Shown here: in pieces, positions 55,724 to 64,000 of the stretch
How positions within the stretch are numbered: position 1 is the stretch's first letter
Layout of the letters: every line of letters begins with the position of its first letter
NCBI GenBank assembly: GCA_039962225.1
Contig: JAMPKV010000023.1
Coordinates: 30,977 to 94,976 of the forward strand
Source of the DNA: Microcoleus sp. AS-A8
GTDB lineage: Bacteria; Cyanobacteriota; Cyanobacteriia; Cyanobacteriales; Coleofasciculaceae
Direction of reading: 5' to 3'
Length of the DNA: 64,000 nucleotides
Translations under genes and position numbers: made by a program
Notes under the pieces: model-generated
Databases searched by the model: none
What the model saw: the letters and a program-made list of their open reading frames with translations, nothing else
Told to the model about the DNA's origin: nothing

Positions 55724-58700
55724 TTGAGGATATCTGCTTTTTGGCAGCGTTACCGACACTTAGGGATAGTGTCGGCATTGGGGATAAGTGGAGCGATCGC
55801 ACTGTGCAATTACACCCTTGCCCAAAACATTACATTAGATGGAACCCTTGGACCAGCAGGAACCTTGACCGGGCCGCGTTACGTTATCCCCCAAGAAGTC
55901 GGTCAAACCGTTGAAAACAATCTGTTTCACAGCTTTGGACAATTTGGACTGCTTCTAGGCGAGAGAGTTGGTTTTGCCAGTGCTGCCAATATTAGGAACA
56001 TCCTCGTTCGCGTCACAGGCGGTTCGCCCTCTTTAATTGACGGTCTGATTTATACCGATAGCGCTAACGTCAATCTTTTCTTAATCAATCCTAGCGGCAT
56101 TCAACTTGGTTCAAATGCCGGACTGGATGTCGGCGGCAGGAATAGAGGTTCATTTGTGGCGACGACTGTCGATGCACTAGTGTGGCCCAATGGCGGACAG
56201 TTTAGTGCAACCAATCCCAGTGGAGCTAATAGCTTATTAACCATTACTGGCGATCCAGGTGGATTTCTCTCTCAGTCGAGAGCGCCAGCACCCATTGTCA
56301 GTTCCGGTAATGCGCTGGGTGTAGTTAGAGGGCAGAGTTTGTTGCTGCTGGGTGGGAATGTCAATGTGGAGGGCGGAGTTTTAGTCGCTCCGGGGGGTCG
56401 AGTTGAGTTAGGGGGATTATCAGAACCCGGAACAGTGCAGCTCAATGCTGATGGCAACAATCTCAGCTTAAGTTTTCCCAATAATATAGCGCGAGCCGAT
56501 GTATCACTCACCAATGGCTCTTTGGTTGCTGTCTCTGGGGGGGGTGGCGGTAGTATTGCTGTTAATGCCCGTAACCTAACGATTTCGGGAGAAAGTGGTC
56601 TTATTGCTGGAATCAGGTCAGGTTTGGGAGCAATTGACGCTAAGGCAGGAAACATTGAAATAAATGCTACCGACACTGTAACCATTGACGGGACAAGTTC
56701 CACTAATTTCCCTAGCGTCATCATCAATACAGCACAAGGGGCTGGAAGTTCAGGAGATATAGTAATCAACACAGGTTCCCTCAACCTGATCGGTCTTGCA
56801 GTGATAACCGCTGTTACGACAGGACAAGGCAATGCTGGAAACGTGACCATTCGAGCTAGGGATGGGGTTTCGATTTCGGGAAAAAATAGTGCAATCACCA
56901 GTAGTGTGAGCGCGTCAGGTGTAGGGAATGGGGGGAAAATTGATATCCAGGCGCGATCGCTTTTGTTGTCCAACGGTGCTCTACTGGGTACCAGCACGTT
57001 AGGACGAGGAAATGCTGGCAATATTCAAATCAATGTTTCTGACTCTGTTTCTCTAAATGGTGGCTCTGGTGTGATAGCTATCAGTGGCGGACAGGGTGAT
57101 GCGGGGAATGTAACAATTGCTGCTGGCGGCCAAGTTGCCTTGGATGGAATAGGGAACGAGGACGCGCCTAGCTCCATCTCTACGTCTGTAGGAGCAACAA
57201 AGATACCAGGATTCACGGGCGGACGCAAAGGGGGCGACATTACTATCAACGCTGGGTCGCTAGCTCTCACCAATGGCGCTCAACTCGATAGCAGTACTGA
57301 AGGACGGGGGGATGCGGGCAGTGTGAGAATTAATGCTCGCGAGACAGTTACATTTGACGGCCAAGCCAGTAATGGATACTCCAGTGGAGCGTTCAGCCGG
57401 GTGGTAAAAGGAGCCGAAGGGGATGGTGGTGACATTGAGATTACCACAGGGTCGCTGTTACTCACCAATGGCGGTGGACTGAGTGCCAACACTTTTGGAC
57501 AAGGGGATGCAGGTAGTGTGATCATCCGCGCTAGGGATATCGTGCGATTTGACGGTGTGGGCAGCGATGGCGCATCAAGTGGAGTTGCCAGCACGGTGGA
57601 ATCTACAGGTGTTGGCAACGGCGGTGGCATTGACATCAGCACGGGGTCTCTGTTCGTCACTGAGGGCGCGGTTATGGCTGCCAGTACCTTTGGTCGAGGA
57701 GATGCAGGTAGCGTGAGGATTAGCGCTAGGGATACGGTGCGATTTGAGGGGGTGGGCAGTAATGGACAATCCAGTGGAGCTTTCAGCACGGTGGCATCCA
57801 CAGGCATCGGCAATGGCGGTGGTATTGACATCAGTACGGGTTCTCTATTCGTCACTAATGGTGCTCAACTGAATGCCAGCACCCTCGGACTGGGAAATAC
57901 TGGCAGTGTGACCATCCGCGCTGGAGATACGGTGCGATTTGAGGGGGTGGGCAGCGATGGACGGTTCGGTGGAGCTTTCAGCGCGGTAAGCTCCACAGAG
58001 GGCGGCAATGGCGGTGGCATTGACATCACCACGGGGTCTCTGTTCGTCACTGAGGGCGCGAGGCTGATTACCAGCACCTTCGGACAGGGAGCCGCAGGCA
58101 GTGTGACCATCCGCGCTAGTGATACAGTGCGCTTCCAGAGCGTGGGCCGCGGTGGGACATCCAGTGGAGCTTTCAGCACGGTGGAATCCACAGGCATTGC
58201 TAAGGGCGGAGACATTGACATCACCACGGGTTCTCTGTTCGTCACCGATGGGGCTGTTGTGACTGCCAGCACCTTTGGACGGGGGAATGCTGGCAGAGTC
58301 AGGATTAATGCCGATAATCAGATTTCCCTTGAGGGACGAAGTGGGGTTGCCAGTTTGGTGGGACCTAAAGCTGTGGGTGATGGCGGGAGGATAGAGATTA
58401 CCACCGACTCGCTTTCCCTGACAGATGCCTTCATATCTTCTCAAAATCTAGGAACTGGCATTGCCGGTGACATCACCATCCAGACGACGCAAAACCTGGA
58501 ACTAAATCGCTCATCTATTGCTTCTACCACGCAATCGGGTAACGGTGGCGATATGACCCTGGCAGTGGGGGATTTATTACTGATGCGTAACGGTAGCCTG
58601 ATTTCTACTGAAGCTGGCACGGCGCTTTCGGGTGGAAATGGTGGCAACATCAGGATTAACGTTGACTTCGTGGTTGCCGTCCCAAAAGAAGATAGCGATA

Positions 58701-59245
58701 TTATTGCCAATGCCTATGAAGGGAAGGGAGGTAATATCAACATCACTACTCAGGGCATCTTTGGCTTGGAGTTTCGAGAAAAGCTGACTCCACTGAGTGA
58801 CATCACAGCTAGTTCTGAGTTGGGCGTAGACGGTGAGTTTCAACTCGATTTGCTCACCAATGTTGACCCCAGTCGAGGCTTAGCCGAGTTGCCCACTAAT
58901 GTAGTAGATGCATCAGAGCAGATTGACCGCCGCTGCACACCCACTGGTTCAACGCAAGAGCGCAGCAGCTTTACCGTTACGGGTCGGGGGGGTTTGCCAG
59001 CCAGTCCTAACGACCCTCTACAGGCTGAATCATTAATAACCAATTGGGTCAGCTTTGACTCTAACGTTGAAACTAACAAGCCTCCAGCCACTACAACGCC
59101 CAAGAGTTCCGGTTCCAGACAGCTTGTGGAAGCTCAAGGGTGGTACTTCAACCAGAAAGGGGAAGTTGTCCTCACGGCTTCTACGCATGTTGTGACGCCT
59201 CAAGGGCAGTGGCTTTCCCCGCCTGAGTGCAACCCTGCCCAATAA
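55724..59245 (+). CDS. Large TpsA-type exoprotein (filamentous haemagglutinin N-terminal domain)
   Basis: A 1173-residue protein. The TTG start at 55724 has GGAG eight bases before it and yields a signal peptide (about 1-34, ending NYTLAQ). Residues about 35-260 form the TPS (haemagglutination-activity) domain, NITLDGTLGPAGTL and VNLFLINPSGIQLG being typical, which is recognised by an outer-membrane TpsB for secretion. The rest is a right-handed beta-helix of Gly/Asn/Ser-rich repeats with an exact 65-residue period near 505-890. The C-terminus has a Pro/Thr linker and a short conserved end (EAQGWYFNQKGEVVLTAS). No tpsB lies in the window. Likely role: adhesion. Confidence 0.88.
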   Translation: MRISAFWQRYRHLGIVSALGISGAIALCNYTLAQNITLDGTLGPAGTLTGPRYVIPQEVGQTVENNLFHSFGQFGLLLGERVGFASAANIRNILVRVTGGSPSLIDGLIYTDSANVNLFLINPSGIQLGSNAGLDVGGRNRGSFVATTVDALVWPNGGQFSATNPSGANSLLTITGDPGGFLSQSRAPAPIVSSGNALGVVRGQSLLLLGGNVNVEGGVLVAPGGRVELGGLSEPGTVQLNADGNNLSLSFPNNIARADVSLTNGSLVAVSGGGGGSIAVNARNLTISGESGLIAGIRSGLGAIDAKAGNIEINATDTVTIDGTSSTNFPSVIINTAQGAGSSGDIVINTGSLNLIGLAVITAVTTGQGNAGNVTIRARDGVSISGKNSAITSSVSASGVGNGGKIDIQARSLLLSNGALLGTSTLGRGNAGNIQINVSDSVSLNGGSGVIAISGGQGDAGNVTIAAGGQVALDGIGNEDAPSSISTSVGATKIPGFTGGRKGGDITINAGSLALTNGAQLDSSTEGRGDAGSVRINARETVTFDGQASNGYSSGAFSRVVKGAEGDGGDIEITTGSLLLTNGGGLSANTFGQGDAGSVIIRARDIVRFDGVGSDGASSGVASTVESTGVGNGGGIDISTGSLFVTEGAVMAASTFGRGDAGSVRISARDTVRFEGVGSNGQSSGAFSTVASTGIGNGGGIDISTGSLFVTNGAQLNASTLGLGNTGSVTIRAGDTVRFEGVGSDGRFGGAFSAVSSTEGGNGGGIDITTGSLFVTEGARLITSTFGQGAAGSVTIRASDTVRFQSVGRGGTSSGAFSTVESTGIAKGGDIDITTGSLFVTDGAVVTASTFGRGNAGRVRINADNQISLEGRSGVASLVGPKAVGDGGRIEITTDSLSLTDAFISSQNLGTGIAGDITIQTTQNLELNRSSIASTTQSGNGGDMTLAVGDLLLMRNGSLISTEAGTALSGGNGGNIRINVDFVVAVPKEDSDIIANAYEGKGGNINITTQGIFGLEFREKLTPLSDITASSELGVDGEFQLDLLTNVDPSRGLAELPTNVVDASEQIDRRCTPTGSTQERSSFTVTGRGGLPASPNDPLQAESLITNWVSFDSNVETNKPPATTTPKSSGSRQLVEAQGWYFNQKGEVVLTASTHVVTPQGQWLSPPECNPAQ
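57236..58405. repeat. Six exact-period 195-bp repeats in the exoprotein gene
   Basis: The same landmark (G-A/G-C/T-A-T in the GGxIDIxTGSL codons) recurs at 57236, 57431, 57626, 57821, 58016 and 58211, each 195 bp apart. Each unit encodes 65 residues with TGSLFVT and VRFEGVGS-type motifs. The next unit (from about 58389) breaks the period. Confidence 0.85.
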
Positions 59246-59544
59246 GCCCTTCAAATTTCAAATGAAGAGGTTAATGCAAATAGCTTAATGGATCTGATGA
59301 CTCAAGGTGTGATCACAAATCTAAGGTTCGACCATGTTGCGTTGATGGGAGCGCATTTTTACTAGTGCAAGAAGGCAGTTCGCGTAGCGTTCTCCGTAGG
59401 AGTAGACAGGAGGCAGGAGGCAGAGCGAAGAAAGGTTGTACAGTAAGCTTTTTTACTTTTTTGAACGGGTGGGGTATTTTCGCCGCGCTGCACTAGGATT
59501 TGAAGATCTTGAAAACACGCCCTAGCGTTAAGAGAGCCAGTAAC

Positions 59545-60711
59545 CTACATTTTCTGCTCAAGTTCATCATCACTAGCTTTATCTTGAACGACTACATCTG
59601 CTGGAGTTCCCCTCTCACCCTCTTCCTCGGAAGATTCACTAACGTCCAGGGAGTCAGACACAATGACAATTTCTGTCTGATTTTCATGGGCGGAATGCCA
59701 TTGATCCAGAAGATCTTTAATAATGACCTCCTTTAACCAAACCTGACCCACAACAGTAAGGGGGAGAGCCAAAAGTAACCCTAAAAATCCAAAGAACGTA
59801 GCAAAAAATACTTGAGCTAATAAGGTTACAGCAGGAAGAAGTGATACTTGCTGTGCCATCACATATGGAGTCAATAAGTTCGATTCAACCTGTTGAATTA
59901 AGACGTAGAGCAGCAAGACAGCGAAAGACTTCCACGGAGTATCGAGAAGCGCGATCGCCATTGGGGGTATCACACTCAGCGTCGGTCCAATATTGGGAAT
60001 AAAGGTGAAAAATCCAGCCAAAGCCGCTTGTGCCAGTGGTAATCTGATTCTCAGAATCAACAACCCCACAAAACTCAACGAGGCAATGACGAACATATTA
60101 AAAAGAATCCCAGCCAACCACCCTCGTAAAGCGACTGTGCATTCATTCAAAATGTAGTCCACTCGACGTCTGTAAAACGCCGGAAAAAGGCGTACAAAGC
60201 TTCTCCTATAAGCTGCCGGATTAGCTAGTAACATCAATGTCAAAACGAGCACTAGCAAAATCTTAACGAGAACGCCCAAAGAATTAGAAAAAAACGTGAA
60301 TCCACCGCCCAATAGACGATTCACTAAAGGTTGTAGTTGTTGGCTCAGTTGCTCAATACTAGGGAGATATTGAATTAACTGCGGAGAAATACGAGCTTGT
60401 AGTATTTCAACCCAAGTGCTAAATCGCTGTATTCCCTTAGGAACTAATAAACTAAGTTCATGAAACTGCTCAGCGAAGGGGGGTACAATCAGCAAGAAAA
60501 ATCCGACTAAGATAGTCAGTAAAACAAGCACCGACAGCAGGACAGAAAAACCTCGCTTGATACCGGATCGGGAGAATCGTTCCACCAAAACATTTAAAGC
60601 ATTGGTCAGTACGACAGCAGCAAATATCAGTAGAAGAACTTCCCGAATTTGCCACAAAATATACAGGGAAAGGATAAAGGCTAATAAGCCAATCCATTTA
60701 CCCAAACTCAC
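59545..60711 (-). CDS. AI-2E family transporter
   Basis: A 388-residue membrane protein with about seven helices, family-typical from WIGLLAFILSLYILWQIREVLLL to the FFTFIPNIGPTLSVIPPMAIALL loop (conserved P-N-x-G-P) and the terminal LALPLTVVGQVWLKEV. Members export signal molecules or move sodium or tocopherol-like compounds; the name does not prove AI-2 export. The GTG at 60711 is preferred over an upstream TTG at 60726, since GGAGGT lies eight bases before it. The C-terminal 50 residues are acidic and unconserved. Confidence 0.92.
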   Translation of the reverse strand: MSLGKWIGLLAFILSLYILWQIREVLLLIFAAVVLTNALNVLVERFSRSGIKRGFSVLLSVLVLLTILVGFFLLIVPPFAEQFHELSLLVPKGIQRFSTWVEILQARISPQLIQYLPSIEQLSQQLQPLVNRLLGGGFTFFSNSLGVLVKILLVLVLTLMLLANPAAYRRSFVRLFPAFYRRRVDYILNECTVALRGWLAGILFNMFVIASLSFVGLLILRIRLPLAQAALAGFFTFIPNIGPTLSVIPPMAIALLDTPWKSFAVLLLYVLIQQVESNLLTPYVMAQQVSLLPAVTLLAQVFFATFFGFLGLLLALPLTVVGQVWLKEVIIKDLLDQWHSAHENQTEIVIVSDSLDVSESSEEEGERGTPADVVVQDKASDDELEQKM

Positions 60712-61052
60712 AGTACAACCTCCCAATTACTCTGGAATTATTCGGCTGTAACCCCAGTTGAATTCAGCTAGATTAGCCGATCTTGACCAAAAAAGGGAAT
60801 GGGTGATTAGGGACTAGGAGAAAATCGGTTACAACCCGCTCGATGTACTATCGTGTTCGCTCAGAAAACCCCACTATGCGGCAGTTTGTCGTGAGGAATG
60901 CCAGCCTTCTCGAAATGGGCGCGCTCAAGCGCTCACGACAAACAGGCTTTTGTCAAGGGTGATCAACCGGACATCCCATAACACAAGATTTCTTAGTCTC
61001 CAGTCCCTACTTCTTGGCCTCGTTTTTTGGGTATTGCCAAGACTAACTTAGC
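60712..61052. other. Gene-free region with inverted repeat
   Basis: The exact 12-bp inverted repeat GTTTGTCGTGAG (60884-60895) with CTCACGACAAAC (60932-60943) encloses 36 bases rich in short palindromes (GCGCGCTCAAGCGC). It is probably a dispersed repeat rather than a terminator. Nothing else recognised. Confidence 0.5.
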
Positions 61053-63401
61053 CTATAGTGCTGTGAAAAAGGTCAACTGACGTGCCGTTCCATTATCGAC
61101 AAAGCGTTGTTCACCAACACCAATCAGTTTCACAATCACTTCACGTTCTGGGGGTGACCAGTTCCCCTCACGTTGCCCAATTTCAACAAGCGTTTGTTCA
61201 CCTTCTGTACGAACGCGGTAGGTGGTGAGGCAATAGGCACCGGTTTTATAGTCGAAGGTGCGACCATCATCTTCATACAGCGTAAATTCACCCGTACCCA
61301 TCCAAACCGACAGCGTCATTTGGTCTAAGGGGCGTTCATCCACATATTGCCTGACGGGTGCCATGGGAATAATCGAACCCGCACGAATATACATCGGCAT
61401 CCGTTCGAGGGGTGCATCTGCTAAGACGTGAGTTGGGCCATCAAACCCTTCGCCACTCCACCAGTCATACCAGCGACCTTCAGGCAAGTACACCGCACGG
61501 TGTTCTACTCCTGGACGGTAAATCGGAGCTGCTAGCAATGAGGAACCCAGCATCACCTGATCGGATAGGGTGTAGGTCTGCGGGTCATGGGGAAAATGAT
61601 AAAGCAAAGGTCGCAGAATTGGTGCGCCAGTGGTTGCCGCTTCCCAGAACAGGGTGTAGAGGTAGGGGAGCAGGCGGTAACGAAGTTCAATATAATCGCG
61701 GCAAATACTCTCCACCTTGTCGCCAAATACCCAAGGTTCATGCCGTGCTGTACTCATGGCGGAATGTCCCCGCATTAAAGGGTAAAGCATTCCCACCTGC
61801 ATCCAACGTGCAAACAGTTCACCTGTCGCGTTACCTGCAAACCCACCAATATCCGCCCCTACAAAGGCCACACCGGATAGACCCAGGTTACAGATCATTG
61901 GGATTGACATTTCCAAATGTTCCCACAGGGATTGATTATCCCCTGTCCACACGGCTGACCAACGTTGAATACCCGCGAAACCCGAACGAGTGAGCACAAA
62001 GGAACGCTCAGTTGGACGTAACTCCTCCAACCCTTGACACGATGCCTGTGCCATCATCAATCCGTAGAGGTTGTGAGTTTCAGCATGAGTCGTTCTCTCC
62101 TCCGTTGGCCCCTGTGGCGCATCCAGGGGAAACCAAATCTTGTTACCTGGGTCACCAAATGGACGGTCATCCAGTGCGGGTTCGTTCATGTCGTTCCAGA
62201 CACCCGCAACACCAATGCTAGTTAAGCTCTTTTGCCAGCTTCCCCACCAATCCCGGACTTCAGGGCGTATAAAATCCGGAAAAACCGCCTTATCAGGCCA
62301 GACGTAGCCATGAAACAGTTGACCATCCGTTTTTCGCACAAAATAGTCGTTTTTTAACCCCTCGTCAAACACCTCATAATCGGCTTCTGGCTCATACTTA
62401 ACGCCTGGGTCAATAATCGTGACGGTCTTGAATCCGTCTTGCTTGAGCTCGTTAATCAACTGCGGGGCATCCCCGAAGCGCTTAGGACTCCACGTAAAAA
62501 CTCGGTAGCCCTTCATATAATCAATATCGAGATGGATGACATCACAGGGAATGCGGCGCTGACGAAATTCACGGGCGAGTTCGCGCACCACACTATCTGA
62601 TTCGTAGCTCCAGCGGCACTGCTGATAACCTAATGCCCATTGAGGAGGTAAGGGCATCCGACCCGTTAGTTGAGTGTAGGTACTGAGGATTTCTGCGGGT
62701 TCAGGGCCATAGATAACGTAGTAATCTAATTCACCGCCCCGTGTTTCCATCCGCCAGGTACCGGGTTGTTCGGCACCCATATCGAACTGACTCCAAAAAG
62801 TGGTGTTGAAGAACAGCCCGTACCCCACCCCCGGACGCAACGCCATGAAGAAGGGAATCGCTTGGTACATGTTATCGGTGAGTACATCGTAATCAAGCGC
62901 ATCAAAGGTCCAGTTCGTTCTAACTTTAGCGATCTGATCGAGCAAACCCGTGCGCTCACCGAAACCGTAGAAGTGTTCGTCTGTTTCAATTTGTTTCCAA
63001 CCCGCAACAGTACCTTCCCGCCAGCCCATTGCTGGGTCGGCGTCTTGAGCAAAAGGCTGTCCTTGTGAGTCAAAGAACTGAATGCGGCAAGGGTCACGAT
63101 GGACAACGAGACGCAATTGCTCGGTTCTGATTTCTACCGCATCTGCTTTTTCTTGCACCTCAAAGGGCGCAAGCGGCCATTGCTCATCCGCCTGCACCAC
63201 CGCCCACGACCGATGCGCTAGGAATTCACCTGTCGGCGTCATGCGTACCCTAATTAAGTTCGGTGCGAGCACACTAATGGTTAGACAGGGTTCGCCACAC
63301 TTGAAGAGGATATGACGCTCCTCTTGTTGTATGGCTTGTACGGCTCCAAGGCTTGACCAAGGCTGTTCGGTTGTGTGCAATTGTCCGAAGTATTGCGGCA
63401 T
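61053..63401 (-). CDS. GH31 family alpha-glucosidase
   Basis: A 782-residue enzyme of glycoside hydrolase family 31. The N-terminal beta-sandwich (about 1-230) includes FYGFGERTGLLDQ. In the (beta/alpha)8 barrel the catalytic nucleophile Asp is in GVWNDMNEPALD and the acid/base Asp in SAVWTGDNQSLW; RGHSAMSTARHEPWVFG is also typical. It releases glucose from the non-reducing end of alpha-glucans or oligosaccharides, and so may act on storage glycogen or imported sugar. There is no signal peptide, so it acts in the cytoplasm. Full length is normal for bacterial members. Confidence 0.95.
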   Translation of the reverse strand: MPQYFGQLHTTEQPWSSLGAVQAIQQEERHILFKCGEPCLTISVLAPNLIRVRMTPTGEFLAHRSWAVVQADEQWPLAPFEVQEKADAVEIRTEQLRLVVHRDPCRIQFFDSQGQPFAQDADPAMGWREGTVAGWKQIETDEHFYGFGERTGLLDQIAKVRTNWTFDALDYDVLTDNMYQAIPFFMALRPGVGYGLFFNTTFWSQFDMGAEQPGTWRMETRGGELDYYVIYGPEPAEILSTYTQLTGRMPLPPQWALGYQQCRWSYESDSVVRELAREFRQRRIPCDVIHLDIDYMKGYRVFTWSPKRFGDAPQLINELKQDGFKTVTIIDPGVKYEPEADYEVFDEGLKNDYFVRKTDGQLFHGYVWPDKAVFPDFIRPEVRDWWGSWQKSLTSIGVAGVWNDMNEPALDDRPFGDPGNKIWFPLDAPQGPTEERTTHAETHNLYGLMMAQASCQGLEELRPTERSFVLTRSGFAGIQRWSAVWTGDNQSLWEHLEMSIPMICNLGLSGVAFVGADIGGFAGNATGELFARWMQVGMLYPLMRGHSAMSTARHEPWVFGDKVESICRDYIELRYRLLPYLYTLFWEAATTGAPILRPLLYHFPHDPQTYTLSDQVMLGSSLLAAPIYRPGVEHRAVYLPEGRWYDWWSGEGFDGPTHVLADAPLERMPMYIRAGSIIPMAPVRQYVDERPLDQMTLSVWMGTGEFTLYEDDGRTFDYKTGAYCLTTYRVRTEGEQTLVEIGQREGNWSPPEREVIVKLIGVGEQRFVDNGTARQLTFFTAL

Positions 63402-63785
63402 AATCCCTGATTGAAAAACACAGTAGAGTTTATGACCAGCGCCTTCTTACTAAGGAAGGTCATGGCTGATTGTGGGTTGGGGGGAACAAAAAAGCGATCG
63501 CTCCATCTTCCGCTCTGGCAATCGCCTCCCCCCATAGAGATTCACACAACCCACTCACAAAAAACCTATACCCCTAGGCACAGATGGACTGACCTAGAAC
63601 AGCTCACAGCCTAGAGTTGAGCTTGAGTTCAGGGCTTAAATAAGTAAAATTTATGAAAATGATTACAATCCCTGAAGCCAAACCGCTTGCTTTTGTAAAG
63701 GAATGTAAATAATAATAAGAACCAAGGTAAAGATTTTTTACCCAACTCATTCATAAATCTCCATTTCAACCGCAATCATACTGAA
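63402..63785. other. psbA upstream region
   Basis: The region between the divergent GH31 and psbA genes. Apart from a possible psbA promoter at 63687-63715 and a HIP1 site near 63495, no structure was recognised. Confidence 0.5.
63687..63715 (+). promoter_or_regulatory. Possible sigma-70-type promoter of psbA
   Basis: TTGCTT (63687-63692), a 17-base spacer, TAATAA (63710-63715). Transcription would begin about 65 bases before the psbA ATG, similar to leaders of other cyanobacterial psbA genes. No Shine-Dalgarno stands in the last 20 bases of the leader. Confidence 0.35.
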
Positions 63786-64000
63786 ATGACAACCACACTA
63801 CAACGCGAACGTACCGCTTCCGTCTGGGATCGGTTCTGCGAGTGGGTAACTAGCACCAACAACCGCCTCTATGTGGGCTGGTTCGGTGTCCTGATGATCC
63901 CCACCCTGTTAACCGCCACCACCTGCTTCATCATCGCCTTCATCGCTGCTCCTCCTGTGGACATCGATGGTATCCGCGAACCTGTTGCTGGTTCTCTGCT
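63786..64000 (+). CDS. psbA: Photosystem II protein D1, 5' part
   Basis: The first 71 codons of psbA; the gene runs out of the window. The start [21 protein letters not shown] and the following [18 protein letters not shown] are D1 signatures, and the first membrane helix is complete. D1 binds the manganese cluster and reaction-centre pigments. Which isoform (high- or low-light, Gln130 or Glu130) cannot be told because residue 130 lies outside. The C-terminal protease at 40901 may be the processing enzyme for its precursor. Confidence 0.97.
   Translation, partial: MTTTLQRERTASVWDRFCEWVTSTNNRLYVGWFGVLMIPTLLTATTCFIIAFIAAPPVDIDGIREPVAGSL

Noticed and set aside
55517..55759. 80-codon minus-strand frame overlapping the exoprotein start
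   Set aside because: Its start lies inside the signal-peptide region of a well-supported gene and the product is unknown; possibly a gene remnant, but not supportable.
56272..58710. Long antisense open frames inside the exoprotein gene
   Set aside because: They come from the Gly/Ser/Asn-rich codon bias of the repeats read on the other strand; Pro/Leu-rich products without start signals.

Overview
This window looks like the chromosome of a cyanobacterium. It carries petB and petD, the start of psbA (photosystem II D1), the HemJ-type protoporphyrinogen oxidase, CbiD, a PixG/H/I/J/L-like phototaxis cluster with bilin-type GAF domains, and very frequent HIP1 octamers (GCGATCGC) both between and inside genes. 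Heptanucleotide tandem repeats, palindromic repeats and MITE-like elements between genes, together with large accessory proteins, fit a filamentous species of the Microcoleus/Coleofasciculus/Oscillatoria kind. That placement is an inference and was not tested.

Layout. 0-8 kb: the end of an AEC transporter, an SRPBCC protein, a GT4 glycosyltransferase, a decayed IS1182-type transposase, a winged-helix methyltransferase, a very small membrane-protein ORF, a REC-GGDEF diguanylate cyclase and hemJ. 8-19.4 kb: a minus-strand taxis cluster in transcription order PatA/PixG-like, CheY-like, CheW, multi-GAF MCP, hybrid CheA, second CheW. The MCP has five GAF domains, four of them with the Cys-His motif of cyanobacteriochromes, so the cluster probably reads light. 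It is preceded by about 1.5 kb without genes. 20.8-33.3 kb: mostly housekeeping (pentapeptide protein, an oxidoreductase-SelD fusion, SIMPL lipoprotein, DppB-like permease, Spx/ArsC-like, DUF2237, TtcA, GuaA, CbiD, MFS).

33.3-36 kb is repeat-rich: a 289-bp element with 32-bp perfect inverted ends and three internal 41-bp repeats, a second short palindromic element, an SH3 protein, and a tandem pair of small unknown genes separated by a 13-bp inverted repeat. 36-51 kb holds trmFO, an FHA protein, an S2P-type protease, an MBL-fold protein with a degenerate metal site, a C-terminal processing protease divergent from petBD, a glycosyltransferase, several membrane or secreted unknowns, an RDD-pentapeptide fusion and an M23 peptidase.

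51.4-59.3 kb is the most accessory-looking part: tRNA-Arg(CCG), an AT-rich gene with a CoiA-like zinc-finger start, a pilin-like protein without a prepilin signal, an LRR-protein kinase, and a 1173-residue TpsA-type exoprotein with an exact 195-bp repeat period. The window ends with an AI-2E family transporter, a GH31 glucosidase and the 5' end of psbA.

The most notable observations are the four-fold bilin-GAF receptor with near-identical tandem domains, a HIP1-bearing palindromic repeat found in frame twice inside the CheA gene and once between genes, the MITE-like element, and the island-like segment after tRNA-Arg. I did not find a multi-gene system that I can call certainly new.
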